A model generated the notes under the pieces. It was not told the DNA's origin and searched no databases. It saw only the letters and a list, made by a program, of their open reading frames with translations. Both the position numbers and the translations under genes were made by a program. Of a DNA stretch of 64,000 bases, positions 56,577 to 64,000 are shown piece by piece (position 1 is the first letter of the stretch; the number at the start of each line of letters is the position of its first letter). This stretch comes from Rhizobium sp. CG5 (GTDB lineage: Bacteria > Pseudomonadota > Alphaproteobacteria > Rhizobiales > Rhizobiaceae). The DNA is taken from assembly GCF_023701945.1 (NCBI RefSeq), contig NZ_JABAEF010000017.1, positions 1-64,000 on the forward strand, read 5' to 3'.

Positions 56577-58508
56577 ATGGCACTGGTGAAAACCTCTCAG
56601 TTAGGCGCAAAGACAAATCCTCCGAAGGCCGGCCAGACGGGAGCTGTGGCGGAGCCAAACACAAGATCCGTCAGCCGACGATCGCAGGATCGTTCGCGCG
56701 TGCGGCAACAGCAGGCGGCCGAGCGAATCGGGGCTGCGACGGAACAACTTGCGACGGGCGTGTCGGAAGCCGCGGCAGCCGCAGAAGAGTTGCGCCGGGC
56801 GCTTGAGCAGATCGCCAGCGGGGCCGAAGAAGCAGCAGGAGCGGCGCATGAGTCTTTGTCCGCCACCACCCACCTTTCGGCGCGGTTCTCCGAGGCTAGG
56901 ACGGAAGCGGAAGCCGCGCGCAGGCGCACCGAGGAACTTCAGACCTCTGTCTTCGAATCCGCTGCGCAGATCGATACGTCGATCTCCGCAATCGATGCGA
57001 ATGCTTCACGCCAGATCGCTTCCGTTGCCGTCATCGACAGGCTGCAATCCCAGGCGGAAAGCATCGGCGCTACGACCGTCGCGGTTGCCGATATCTCGGA
57101 CCGCACCAATCTGCTCGCGCTCAATGCGGCGATCGAGGCGGCGCGGGCCGGTGACGAAGGCCGTGGATTTGCGGTCGTCGCCGACGAGGTGCGGTCGCTG
57201 GCGGAAATTGCCGAGCGAAGCTCCCGCGATGTCAGCCAGCATGCCGAGACGGTCGTCGATGGCGTTCGCCGGATTGCCGATCGCATCCGGTCCGCTGCCG
57301 CCAAGGCGCAGGAGCAGACGGCTTCGGGTCGGACGGTGTCCGAGGAACTACATGCCATCCGCTCGGGCCTCACCGCCCTGTCGCAGAACAGCCAGGTGAT
57401 CCTGATCGCTGCGGTCGAAGCGGAAGTCGCAACGCGCGAGGCCCAGAAGGGTGCCGAAGCTGTTGCGGCAGCGGCCGAAGAGCAATCCGCGGCTGCGACC
57501 GAGGCGCAACGCGCGGTCCAGCAACAGAGCGCGGCGTTAGAGGAAAGCCAGCAGACGGCGCAATCTCTGGCCACACTTGCCGATGAGCTGATGAACGAAA
57601 GCGGCCGGGCCTCGCGGACGGAAGAGCTGAGTTCTGCAGCAGAAGAGCTGTCCGCCACCGTTCAGGAGCTTTCCGGTGCGGCTGGTGAAATTCTCATTGC
57701 GATCGAGCAGATCAGCCGCGGGGCGGAAGCGCAGGCAGCTGCCACGCAGCAGGCCAATGCGGCCATGACTCAGATCGAAAAGAGCGCTTCCCAGACGCAG
57801 GAGAGTGCCGAGCAGGCAAGCCAGCGCGCCGAGGAGATCAAGACGTTCCTCGGCAGAAACAAGGCCGGCCTGGATGCGATCGCGGCGGGTGTTTCCGATG
57901 CTCTCGGCGAAACGCGGAACGCTTTGACGGATCTGAATTCGCTCGGCGAGATCGGTTTTCAGATCGAGCGCACGGTGGACCGGATCGTGCTCGTCGCGGT
58001 GCAGACCAGCATGCTCGCGGTCAGCGGTTCGGTGGAAGCGGCAAGGGCCGGCGAGGCGGGCCGTGGTTTTGCGATCGTTTCGACCGATATCCGCAAACTC
58101 GCCCAGGATGCCGCCGAGAATATCGACGGCGTCAAGGACATCGTGCGGCAGATCCAAGTGCAGATCGCCGCCGTGCAGCGGGAACTGGAAATGATCGTCG
58201 TGGCCTCCGAGGCCGAGATCGCCAAGAACAAGCAGATCGTCGATCGGCTGATCGCGGCGGAAGCCGATGTGGACCTGATGGTGCGCGGCAACGCATCGAT
58301 CCTCAATGCGACGCAGGCGATCCTCGTCGCCGCCAAGCAGGTTCAGGCCGGAACGCAGCAGATTGCCTCTGTGGCGCAGGAGGCGAGTGCCGCCTCCGAG
58401 CAGGCGGCGACCGCGGCAAGGCAGCAGTCCCGCGGGGCGGAGGACCTAGCGGCGGCGGTCGAGGAAATCGCATCGCTGGCCGACGAACTCCAGATGTCCG
58501 GAAACTGA
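56577..58508 (+). CDS. Soluble chemoreceptor with two signalling tips
   Basis: About 643 aa, no membrane segment and no recognisable sensor domain; Ala/Glu/Gln-rich coiled coil throughout. It has two separate MCP hairpin tips: [36 protein letters not shown] near residues 175-210, and [37 protein letters not shown] near 475-510. The second is divergent (TSMLAVSGS for TNLLALNAA). Most receptors have one tip, so each polypeptide may hold two kinase-coupling sites. It starts the che operon; the next gene begins 4 bases after its stop. With no sensor domain, input probably comes through a partner protein. Confidence 0.88.
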   Translation: MALVKTSQLGAKTNPPKAGQTGAVAEPNTRSVSRRSQDRSRVRQQQAAERIGAATEQLATGVSEAAAAAEELRRALEQIASGAEEAAGAAHESLSATTHLSARFSEARTEAEAARRRTEELQTSVFESAAQIDTSISAIDANASRQIASVAVIDRLQSQAESIGATTVAVADISDRTNLLALNAAIEAARAGDEGRGFAVVADEVRSLAEIAERSSRDVSQHAETVVDGVRRIADRIRSAAAKAQEQTASGRTVSEELHAIRSGLTALSQNSQVILIAAVEAEVATREAQKGAEAVAAAAEEQSAAATEAQRAVQQQSAALEESQQTAQSLATLADELMNESGRASRTEELSSAAEELSATVQELSGAAGEILIAIEQISRGAEAQAAATQQANAAMTQIEKSASQTQESAEQASQRAEEIKTFLGRNKAGLDAIAAGVSDALGETRNALTDLNSLGEIGFQIERTVDRIVLVAVQTSMLAVSGSVEAARAGEAGRGFAIVSTDIRKLAQDAAENIDGVKDIVRQIQVQIAAVQRELEMIVVASEAEIAKNKQIVDRLIAAEADVDLMVRGNASILNATQAILVAAKQVQAGTQQIASVAQEASAASEQAATAARQQSRGAEDLAAAVEEIASLADELQMSGN

Positions 58509-58512
58509 AGCC

Positions 58513-59934
58513 ATGGCAGGGTTACCCTCCCCGGCGGATGTCGATCGGCGGCGGCTGGTATTCCGGGTCGGAGAGCAGAGCCACGAGATCGACGCGGGCC
58601 TTGTGATCGAGGTCGTGAGGGTGCCGTATATCACCCGAGTTCCGCATGGGCCCGAGGCGCTGGCCGGCATCGCCAATCTCCGCGGTAAGCCGGTCCCGGT
58701 CCTGTCAATGGGCAAGGTCCTGAACGGCAGCCACAATGCGCGCCCGGATGGCAAGATCATCGTTTACGATCACGGTGGCGCCGTCGGCCTTCTCGTCGAT
58801 GACGTGTTGCGACTTTCGGCGGATGCGACGGCCGCACCGCTTCAGGATCTGAATGGCCTGCTGGATGCCGCGTTCAAGGTGACGAGGCGCGCGCCGTCTG
58901 AACGGACCGCCCATGGCGACCGTGGTAAAGAGGTGGAGGCGAGCGCTCAGCTCATCGCCTTGCTGTCGTTTCGCGTCGCCGGGCAGCTCTATGGCCTGCC
59001 GCTCGACGATATCCGCGAGGTCGCGATGTTGACCGGCGATATCGCGGTCATTCCGAATGCGGCGTCGGCGGTGGTCGGTCTCATTCCGATGCGCGACAGT
59101 GTTCTGCCCTTGGTGTCGCTGGCATCGCTTCTCGGCCTCGAAGGCGTGCATTCGGCGGTCGAGGGCTCCCGGATCATCGTCGTCGAGCACGAGGGTGATC
59201 TGGTGGGTCTGGTCGTCGATGGCATGGATGTGATCCGCCGACTGCCCGAGGATGCCATCGGTACGGTCCCAGCCGTTCTGCAGCGCGGGCGCGGCGATGC
59301 GCACATCGAGGCGATCGGCCGGATTGCCGATGGCGGACTGCTGATTTCCATCCTGTCGCCGCAAAAACTGTTTGGTCACCACGCCGTCACCCAGGCGATC
59401 GGCCAGAATACAGGAGCCAAACCGATGGGAACGACACGTGAGAGGCAAGAGACGGTCGAACAGTTCCTGATTTTCCAGCTCGGCGACGAGAATTACGGTC
59501 TGCCCATCGGTTCGGTCGACGAAGTCGTGCGGGTTCCAAGCGAAGTCACCCGCATGCCCCGCGCGCCAGCCTTCGTGATGGGCGTCATCAACCTGCGCGG
59601 CAAGGCTATCCCGCTGATAGACCAGCGCACCCGTTTCGACACGTTGGCTTTGGCGCAGACGGCCAAGGCGCGCGCCATCATCGTGACGCTCGGCACGTTG
59701 CAGGCCGGTTTTGTGGTGGATGGCGTATCGGAAGTGAAGGCTGTTTCCTCGGCCGCATTGTCGGCCGCACCCGAGTTTTCTTCCGACCGGACGGAGGTCT
59801 TCGATCGCATCGCCCATATCGAATCCGACGGCCGGATGATCCTGCTCGTCGATCCAAAGGAGCTTCTGAGCCGGGCGGAGCGGGATATCGTGGCGGCGAT
59901 CACCGAAGACAAGCCGGCGGTGGCTGTTCCGTGA
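58513..59934 (+). CDS. Triple-domain CheW coupling protein
   Basis: A 473-aa protein made of three CheW folds in tandem: about residues 12-130 (LVFRVGEQSHEIDAGLVIEVVRVP, IANLRGKPVPVLSM), about 146-285 (LLSFRVAGQLYGLPLDDIREV, VGLIPMRDSVLPLV) and about 316-455 (FLIFQLGDENYGLPIGSVDEVVRVP, VINLRGKAIPLID). A single CheW links receptors to CheA, so this protein may act as a scaffold joining several receptors or kinases. The second domain lacks the usual NLRG (it has IPMRD), suggesting a different partner. Its stop overlaps the cheB start (GTGA). Confidence 0.93.
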   Translation: MAGLPSPADVDRRRLVFRVGEQSHEIDAGLVIEVVRVPYITRVPHGPEALAGIANLRGKPVPVLSMGKVLNGSHNARPDGKIIVYDHGGAVGLLVDDVLRLSADATAAPLQDLNGLLDAAFKVTRRAPSERTAHGDRGKEVEASAQLIALLSFRVAGQLYGLPLDDIREVAMLTGDIAVIPNAASAVVGLIPMRDSVLPLVSLASLLGLEGVHSAVEGSRIIVVEHEGDLVGLVVDGMDVIRRLPEDAIGTVPAVLQRGRGDAHIEAIGRIADGGLLISILSPQKLFGHHAVTQAIGQNTGAKPMGTTRERQETVEQFLIFQLGDENYGLPIGSVDEVVRVPSEVTRMPRAPAFVMGVINLRGKAIPLIDQRTRFDTLALAQTAKARAIIVTLGTLQAGFVVDGVSEVKAVSSAALSAAPEFSSDRTEVFDRIAHIESDGRMILLVDPKELLSRAERDIVAAITEDKPAVAVP

Positions 59935-61016
59935 TCCGTCTTCTCATCGTTGAGGATTCTGCGTTGATGCGGAAGGTTCTGGGCCAGATTTTCAGCGCGG
60001 AAGGGGATTTCGAGATCGAATTCGCCCGCGACGGTGTCGAGGCTCTGAAGGCTGTTTCGAGCTTCCAGCCCCATGTGGTGACCCTCGATATCCACATGCC
60101 TTTGATGGATGGGCTCGCCTGTCTCGATCGCATCATGCTCGAACATCCGTGCCCAGTGGTGATGGTGTCGTCACTAACGGAGGAGGGCGCGGAGGAGACG
60201 TTGACTGCGCTGGAGATCGGCGCGGTCGATTTCATCGCCAAGCCTGGCGGCGCGATTTCACTTTCGATCAATGAACTGACCCCACGTCTTGTCGAAAAGG
60301 TGCGGATGGCAGCGACAGTGCGGATCCGTCGCAGCCGGCGGCTCGCCGAGCGCGTCCGGCTGACGCAGGTCGTTCCATCGCAAACCATAATCCCGTCTCG
60401 CGGTCGCGGGGCCGCCCCCCAACGACCGGTCCGGGATTCAAGTCGAGCCGGTCTCGTGCTGATCGGCACATCCACCGGCGGGCCGCCGGCGCTCGACGCG
60501 GTGCTCGCCCATCTGCCCGCGAACTTTGGCTGGCCGGTGGTCGTGGCGCAGCACATGCCGGCCTCGTTTACCGGACCTCTGGCCCGGCGGCTGGACAAGC
60601 TCTGCGCTTTGACCGTCAGCGAGGTCAGCCAGCAGACCAAACTGGAGCCGGGCAACATCTATATCGCCAAGGGGGATGCGGATATCGTCATCTCCTCGCG
60701 CGCCGGATCGCTGGTGGCGATGGCCGCTCCGAGCGCTCAGGCCTATCGGTGGCATCCGAGCGTCGACCGGATGGTGCGCTCGGCGATGAAACATGCGCCG
60801 GCAACCGATCTCGTCGGCATCCTGATGACCGGCATGGGGAATGACGGCGCCGCCGCCATGGCCGAGCTGCAGGCCGCCGGCGGTTACACGATCGCCGAAT
60901 CCGAAGAGACGGCCGTCGTTTGGGGCATGCCGGGAGAGCTGGTGCGCCTGAATGGCGCGAGCGAGATTAGACGCGTCGAAGACATCGGGGCTTCATTGCT
61001 GGATCGGGTCTGCTGA
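59931..61016 (+). CDS. cheB: Chemotaxis methylesterase CheB
   Basis: A 361-aa protein with a GTG start in a 4-base overlap with the previous gene. The receiver domain has phospho-acceptor D53 in VVTLDIHMP. The C-terminal methylesterase has catalytic S181 (GTSTGGP), H208 (AQHMPASFT) and D305 (MTGMGNDGA). All are present, so the enzyme should be active in demethylating/deamidating receptors. It forms the adaptation pair with the adjacent CheR. Confidence 0.95.
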   Translation: MIRLLIVEDSALMRKVLGQIFSAEGDFEIEFARDGVEALKAVSSFQPHVVTLDIHMPLMDGLACLDRIMLEHPCPVVMVSSLTEEGAEETLTALEIGAVDFIAKPGGAISLSINELTPRLVEKVRMAATVRIRRSRRLAERVRLTQVVPSQTIIPSRGRGAAPQRPVRDSSRAGLVLIGTSTGGPPALDAVLAHLPANFGWPVVVAQHMPASFTGPLARRLDKLCALTVSEVSQQTKLEPGNIYIAKGDADIVISSRAGSLVAMAAPSAQAYRWHPSVDRMVRSAMKHAPATDLVGILMTGMGNDGAAAMAELQAAGGYTIAESEETAVVWGMPGELVRLNGASEIRRVEDIGASLLDRVC

Positions 61017-61882
61017 TGGTGATCCCTCCGGCCAATTCGGGAAATTTTGGTGCGGACCCGCTTTCGGGCGCCGATCTCGAGGAGATCTGCGCGATCATCT
61101 ATCAGCGCAGCGGCATGGTGTTCGGCGAGACCAAGCGTTATTATATCGAGCGTCGCGTCACCGACCTGATCAGCCAGCGCAAGGCCCAATCGGCCAAAAA
61201 CTACATTTCTATCCTGCGCGGTGACCTGCGCGAGACCGAGTTGCTGATCAACAGCTTCACCGTCAACGAGACCTATTTCTATCGCGAGCAGCACCAGCTC
61301 GCCTGCCTCAGCAATTCCATCCTGCCCGATGTGATCAAAGCAAAAGGTCCGGGCGATCGTATCCGTATCTGGTCCATGCCCTGTTCGAGCGGCGAGGAGC
61401 CCTATTCTATCGCCATCTGGCTGCTCGAAAACTGGCCTCTGGTGGATGCCTATAATATCGAGATTACCGGCTCGGATATCGATACCGCCATCCTGCGGCA
61501 GGCGGTGGACGGATACTACGGGCAGCGATCGCTTTCGAAGATCCCGAAAGATATCCTTGACCGGTATTTCGAACCGGAAAAGGATCAGCAACGTCGGCTG
61601 ATCGGCGATTTGCGGGAATCCGTCACCTTTGCTAAGGGCAATATCGTCGATCGGCCAAGCCTAGCGTCACTCGGGCGTTTCGATGTGATATTCTGCCGCA
61701 ACCTGCTGATCTATTTTGACGAGGCGGCCCGCGAAATCGCCGCCCGCAATATTCATGAACTGCTCTATCCCGGCGGCTATATCTGCCTCGGCCATACGGA
61801 ATCCATGTCACGCATTTCGGAGACTTTCGAGCCGGTCCGCTTTTCCGACGCCATCGTCTACCGAGAGGCGGGAGACAAATGA
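61016..61882 (+). CDS. cheR: Chemotaxis methyltransferase CheR
   Basis: A 288-aa protein. The N-terminal helical domain has the R-rich receptor-contact region (YYIERRVTDLISQRKAQ) and the family motif NETYFYRE. The SAM-binding fold contains RIWSMPCSSGEEPYSIAI, and near the C-terminus FDVIFCRNLLIYFD. The ATG overlaps the cheB stop (TGATG). It methylates receptor glutamates. Confidence 0.95.
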   Translation: MVIPPANSGNFGADPLSGADLEEICAIIYQRSGMVFGETKRYYIERRVTDLISQRKAQSAKNYISILRGDLRETELLINSFTVNETYFYREQHQLACLSNSILPDVIKAKGPGDRIRIWSMPCSSGEEPYSIAIWLLENWPLVDAYNIEITGSDIDTAILRQAVDGYYGQRSLSKIPKDILDRYFEPEKDQQRRLIGDLRESVTFAKGNIVDRPSLASLGRFDVIFCRNLLIYFDEAAREIAARNIHELLYPGGYICLGHTESMSRISETFEPVRFSDAIVYREAGDK

Positions 61883-63844
61883 ATGGATGAATTGATCGCC
61901 CAATTCGCCATCGAGGCGCGCGAACTGGTCCAGCAGGCCTCGGAAGACCTGCTGTCGCTGGAGGCCAATCCGCGCCAACGGGAAAGCCTGGAAAGCGCCT
62001 TCCGGGCGATCCACACGCTGAAGGGCTCGGTCGGCCTTTTCGACTTCGGTCCGATGCTCAAAATATTGCACCAGGCGGAAGATCTTCTGTCGCAAGCACG
62101 CGCCGGCAAGATCGTCGTGGACGCGACGCTCATCGATCCGCTTTTCGCGGTGATCGAATGGGTTGACAGCAGCATAGAAGGCATCACCGAGACAGGGCGT
62201 CTTTCCGAAGCGCAGGAGAAGCAGGCGCCGAGGTTGGTGAGGCTGGTGAGCGGCGAAATGACCGAGCGCAACGCCGGGGAGACTGCCCTTGCACCCACGG
62301 CAGTTCCGGACTGGGCGCTGTCTCTGCATCACAAGGTTCCCACGACGGATGCGGCAGGAACCTTGATTGCCATCCGTTACGAGCCGCATCCCGAATGTTT
62401 CTTCAATGGCGACGATCCGCTGGCGACGATATCGCGGCTTTCTGACCTCAGGCATCTGGCTCTTTCGCTCAAGGAACCCCGGCCGGCGCCGCAGGATTAC
62501 GATCCGTTCCGTTGCCATCTGCTGATCGAAGCCGTTTCGGGCGGTTCGCTGGCGGAGGCGGAAGGCGTGTTCCGCCTGATCCCCGATCAGGTCAAGCTTT
62601 TCACCTTGCCCGGATCAGCCGGTGAACGGGCAACCGCCCAGCCGGAGGTCGCGGCATACCGCTCGACGGATCGTCAATCGACCACCATGCGGGTCGATTC
62701 CGCGCGTATCGACAAGCTGGTCGAGATTGCCGGCGAGCTGATCACCGCCAAGAACGGCCTCGTGCCGCTGGCGGATGAAGCACGAAGCCACGGCAATGTC
62801 CAGCTCGCGAGACGCATCCTTTCTAACCACCACGCGATCGATCGTCTGGTCGCCTCGCTCTATAGCGCCGTCACCCAGGCGCGGATGATCCCGCTCGAAC
62901 ACACGTTTCGCCGTTTTCCGCGGCTGGTGCGGGAGACATCGGCAACTCTCGGCAAGGCGCTCGACCTGATTATCGAGGGAGAGGCCGTCGAGGCCGATCG
63001 GGAAATCGTCGAGAACCTGTTCGAACCCCTACTGCATCTCATACGAAACGGTCTCGACCATGGCATCGAGCCGGAAGCCGACCGGCTGCAGCAGTCCAAG
63101 CCCGCCAGAGGTCGTCTCCTGTTGCGCGCCCGGCAGCGTGGCGACCAGATCGAGATCGAAGTGGCCGATGATGGCCGCGGCATAGATCCGCAACGCATCC
63201 GGGCGACAACGATGGATCGCGGTCTAATATCGGAAGGCCAGGCGTCGGCTCTCTCCGACCGGGACGTTCTGCAATTCGTCTTCGCGCCCGGCTTTTCCAC
63301 CGCATCCTCGGTCTCCGACCTGTCCGGCCGCGGGGTCGGCCTCGACGCTGTTCAGAGTTCCGTCAAAAGGCTTGGCGGGACGCTCGAGCTGCAAAGCACG
63401 GTCGGACGCGGCACATCCTTCGTCCTGAAGCTGCCGATCAGCTTTTCGATGACGCAGCTCATGGTCGTTCAGGTCGGCGATGAGCGTTATGGCATCCCCA
63501 TTTCGGATGTCATCGAGACACACAAGCTGCCGGCGAGCGCCGTCCAGTCCGTGCGGGCGGGCAAGGCCTTCGTGCGGCGCAACCGGACGATCCCTTTGCT
63601 GCATCTCGGCGAACTCCTGCAGGTGCAATCGCCGAGCGCGCATTCCAGCGATCTCAAGGTGCTGATCGTGCAGGCTGGGGAAGACGAGATCGGGGTCGCC
63701 GTCGATGAGATTGCCGAGCGTGCCGAGACAATGACGCGGCCGCTGGTGGGCCTGCTGCAGGGCGTGCCCGGGATTGCAGGAACGACTCTGCTGGGGGATG
63801 GAAAGGTCCTGCTGGTCGTGAATATAGAGGAGTTGGTGCCATGA
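61883..63844 (+). CDS. cheA: Chemotaxis histidine kinase CheA
   Basis: A 653-aa protein, starting directly after the cheR stop. The P1 domain has phosphorylated H44 (AIHTLKGSVG). A middle region (about 170-255) may be a divergent P2. P3 dimerisation (MRVDSARIDKLVEIAGELITAKN) is followed by the P4 kinase with N-box HLIRNGLDHGIE, G1 DDGRGIDP and G2 SGRGVGLDAV, then the CheW-like P5 (MVVQVGDERYGIPISDVIETH). No C-terminal receiver is fused. It is the centre of the signalling complex. Confidence 0.96.
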   Translation: MDELIAQFAIEARELVQQASEDLLSLEANPRQRESLESAFRAIHTLKGSVGLFDFGPMLKILHQAEDLLSQARAGKIVVDATLIDPLFAVIEWVDSSIEGITETGRLSEAQEKQAPRLVRLVSGEMTERNAGETALAPTAVPDWALSLHHKVPTTDAAGTLIAIRYEPHPECFFNGDDPLATISRLSDLRHLALSLKEPRPAPQDYDPFRCHLLIEAVSGGSLAEAEGVFRLIPDQVKLFTLPGSAGERATAQPEVAAYRSTDRQSTTMRVDSARIDKLVEIAGELITAKNGLVPLADEARSHGNVQLARRILSNHHAIDRLVASLYSAVTQARMIPLEHTFRRFPRLVRETSATLGKALDLIIEGEAVEADREIVENLFEPLLHLIRNGLDHGIEPEADRLQQSKPARGRLLLRARQRGDQIEIEVADDGRGIDPQRIRATTMDRGLISEGQASALSDRDVLQFVFAPGFSTASSVSDLSGRGVGLDAVQSSVKRLGGTLELQSTVGRGTSFVLKLPISFSMTQLMVVQVGDERYGIPISDVIETHKLPASAVQSVRAGKAFVRRNRTIPLLHLGELLQVQSPSAHSSDLKVLIVQAGEDEIGVAVDEIAERAETMTRPLVGLLQGVPGIAGTTLLGDGKVLLVVNIEELVP

Positions 63845-64000
63845 CAGTGGCCCTTGGCAATGGTACAATCGTCCTCTCTGGAAAATGTGGTATCGAAGAA
63901 GCGGAGACGCTCGTCAGCTATCTGGAAAATCACCGCGACCTTGCCGTCGATGTGGCGGCAGCAACCGAAATTCACACGGCTCTATGGCAAGCACTACTAT
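63841..64000 (+). CDS. STAS-like protein, partial, runs off the window
   Basis: ATG at 63841 in a 4-base overlap with cheA (ATGA). The first 53 residues (MTVALGNGTIVLSGKCGIEEAE...LAVDVAAATEIHTALWQALL) resemble a STAS/anti-anti-sigma fold: an early beta-strand pair, an E-rich helix, then the strand with DVAAATEIHTA in the position of the usual phospho-acceptor loop (DxxxTxxIDSA). Such genes follow cheA in some alphaproteobacterial chemosensory operons. The rest lies outside the window. Confidence 0.65.
   Translation, partial: MTVALGNGTIVLSGKCGIEEAETLVSYLENHRDLAVDVAAATEIHTALWQALL

Overview
The window looks like part of a large plasmid or accessory replicon of an alphaproteobacterium of the Rhizobiaceae (Rhizobium/Agrobacterium/Ensifer type). 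The reasons are a block of genes typical of rhizobial plasmid backbones (ParB-domain protein, DUF7007-like, DUF1419, DUF3991/TOPRIM, a giant methylase-helicase), an imuB-dnaE2 mutasome remnant, rhizobial-type soluble chemoreceptors, GC-rich coding sequence, and many insertion elements. No rRNA, tRNA or CRISPR array was seen.

Layout. 1-1.7 kb: the 3' end of a group II intron (domains V and VI) sitting inside an IS110-type transposase gene. 1.7-3.5 kb: an AraC-type regulator divergent from a short-chain dehydrogenase. 3.6-16.1 kb: plasmid-backbone block, almost all on the minus strand (unknown protein, DUF7007-like, ParB-like, DarB-like methylase-helicase of 1695 aa, DUF1419, DUF3991/TOPRIM, a 59-aa protein), with a frameshifted ATP-dependent DNA ligase on the plus strand. 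16.5-18.4 kb: an AbiE-type toxin-antitoxin pair with a palindrome in its promoter region. 18.7-19.4 kb: a metallophosphatase. 19.9-23.4 kb: broken dnaE2 and the tail of imuB, cut by an IS21-type element (23.4-25.9 kb, istA broken, istB intact). Beyond the IS lies the tail of an unrelated FAD monooxygenase and a ridA-like gene with a nonsense codon.

27.2-36.6 kb is the most coherent metabolic system. It has a polar amino-acid ABC importer, a proline-racemase-fold enzyme with the Cys/Thr pair of trans-3-hydroxy-L-proline dehydratase, a GntR/FCD regulator, an N,N-dimethylformamidase-like large subunit, an Ldh2-type dehydrogenase likely to act as a pyrroline-2-carboxylate reductase, a GNAT acetyltransferase and the start of an FAD amine oxidase. 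Near-identical palindromes (TATCGTATACGATA type) lie in all four promoter regions, which points to one GntR regulon. The last gene is cut by a 5.1-kb Tn3-family transposon (36.6-41.7 kb) carrying an unrecognised 449-aa passenger gene, a resolvase and a frameshifted transposase. The transposon abuts fragments of an IS91-type element, its tyrosine recombinase and another IS110 remnant.

43.4-56.2 kb: a PAS-PAS soluble chemoreceptor with a C-terminal WEEF tether, degraded remnants (old yellow enzyme, L,D-transpeptidase), an RND efflux pump with its membrane-fusion protein divergent from an OmpR-type two-component system, a DUF3313-like lipoprotein, and broken Cys-rich-repeat and DoxX genes. 56.6-64.0 kb: a tightly coupled chemosensory operon. 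It encodes a soluble receptor with two signalling tips, a protein of three CheW domains, CheB, CheR, CheA and a STAS-like protein that runs off the window. No CheY is visible within the window.

Gene decay is heavy. At least ten genes carry frameshifts, nonsense codons or truncations, mostly next to mobile elements. Some single-base frameshifts could be sequencing errors.
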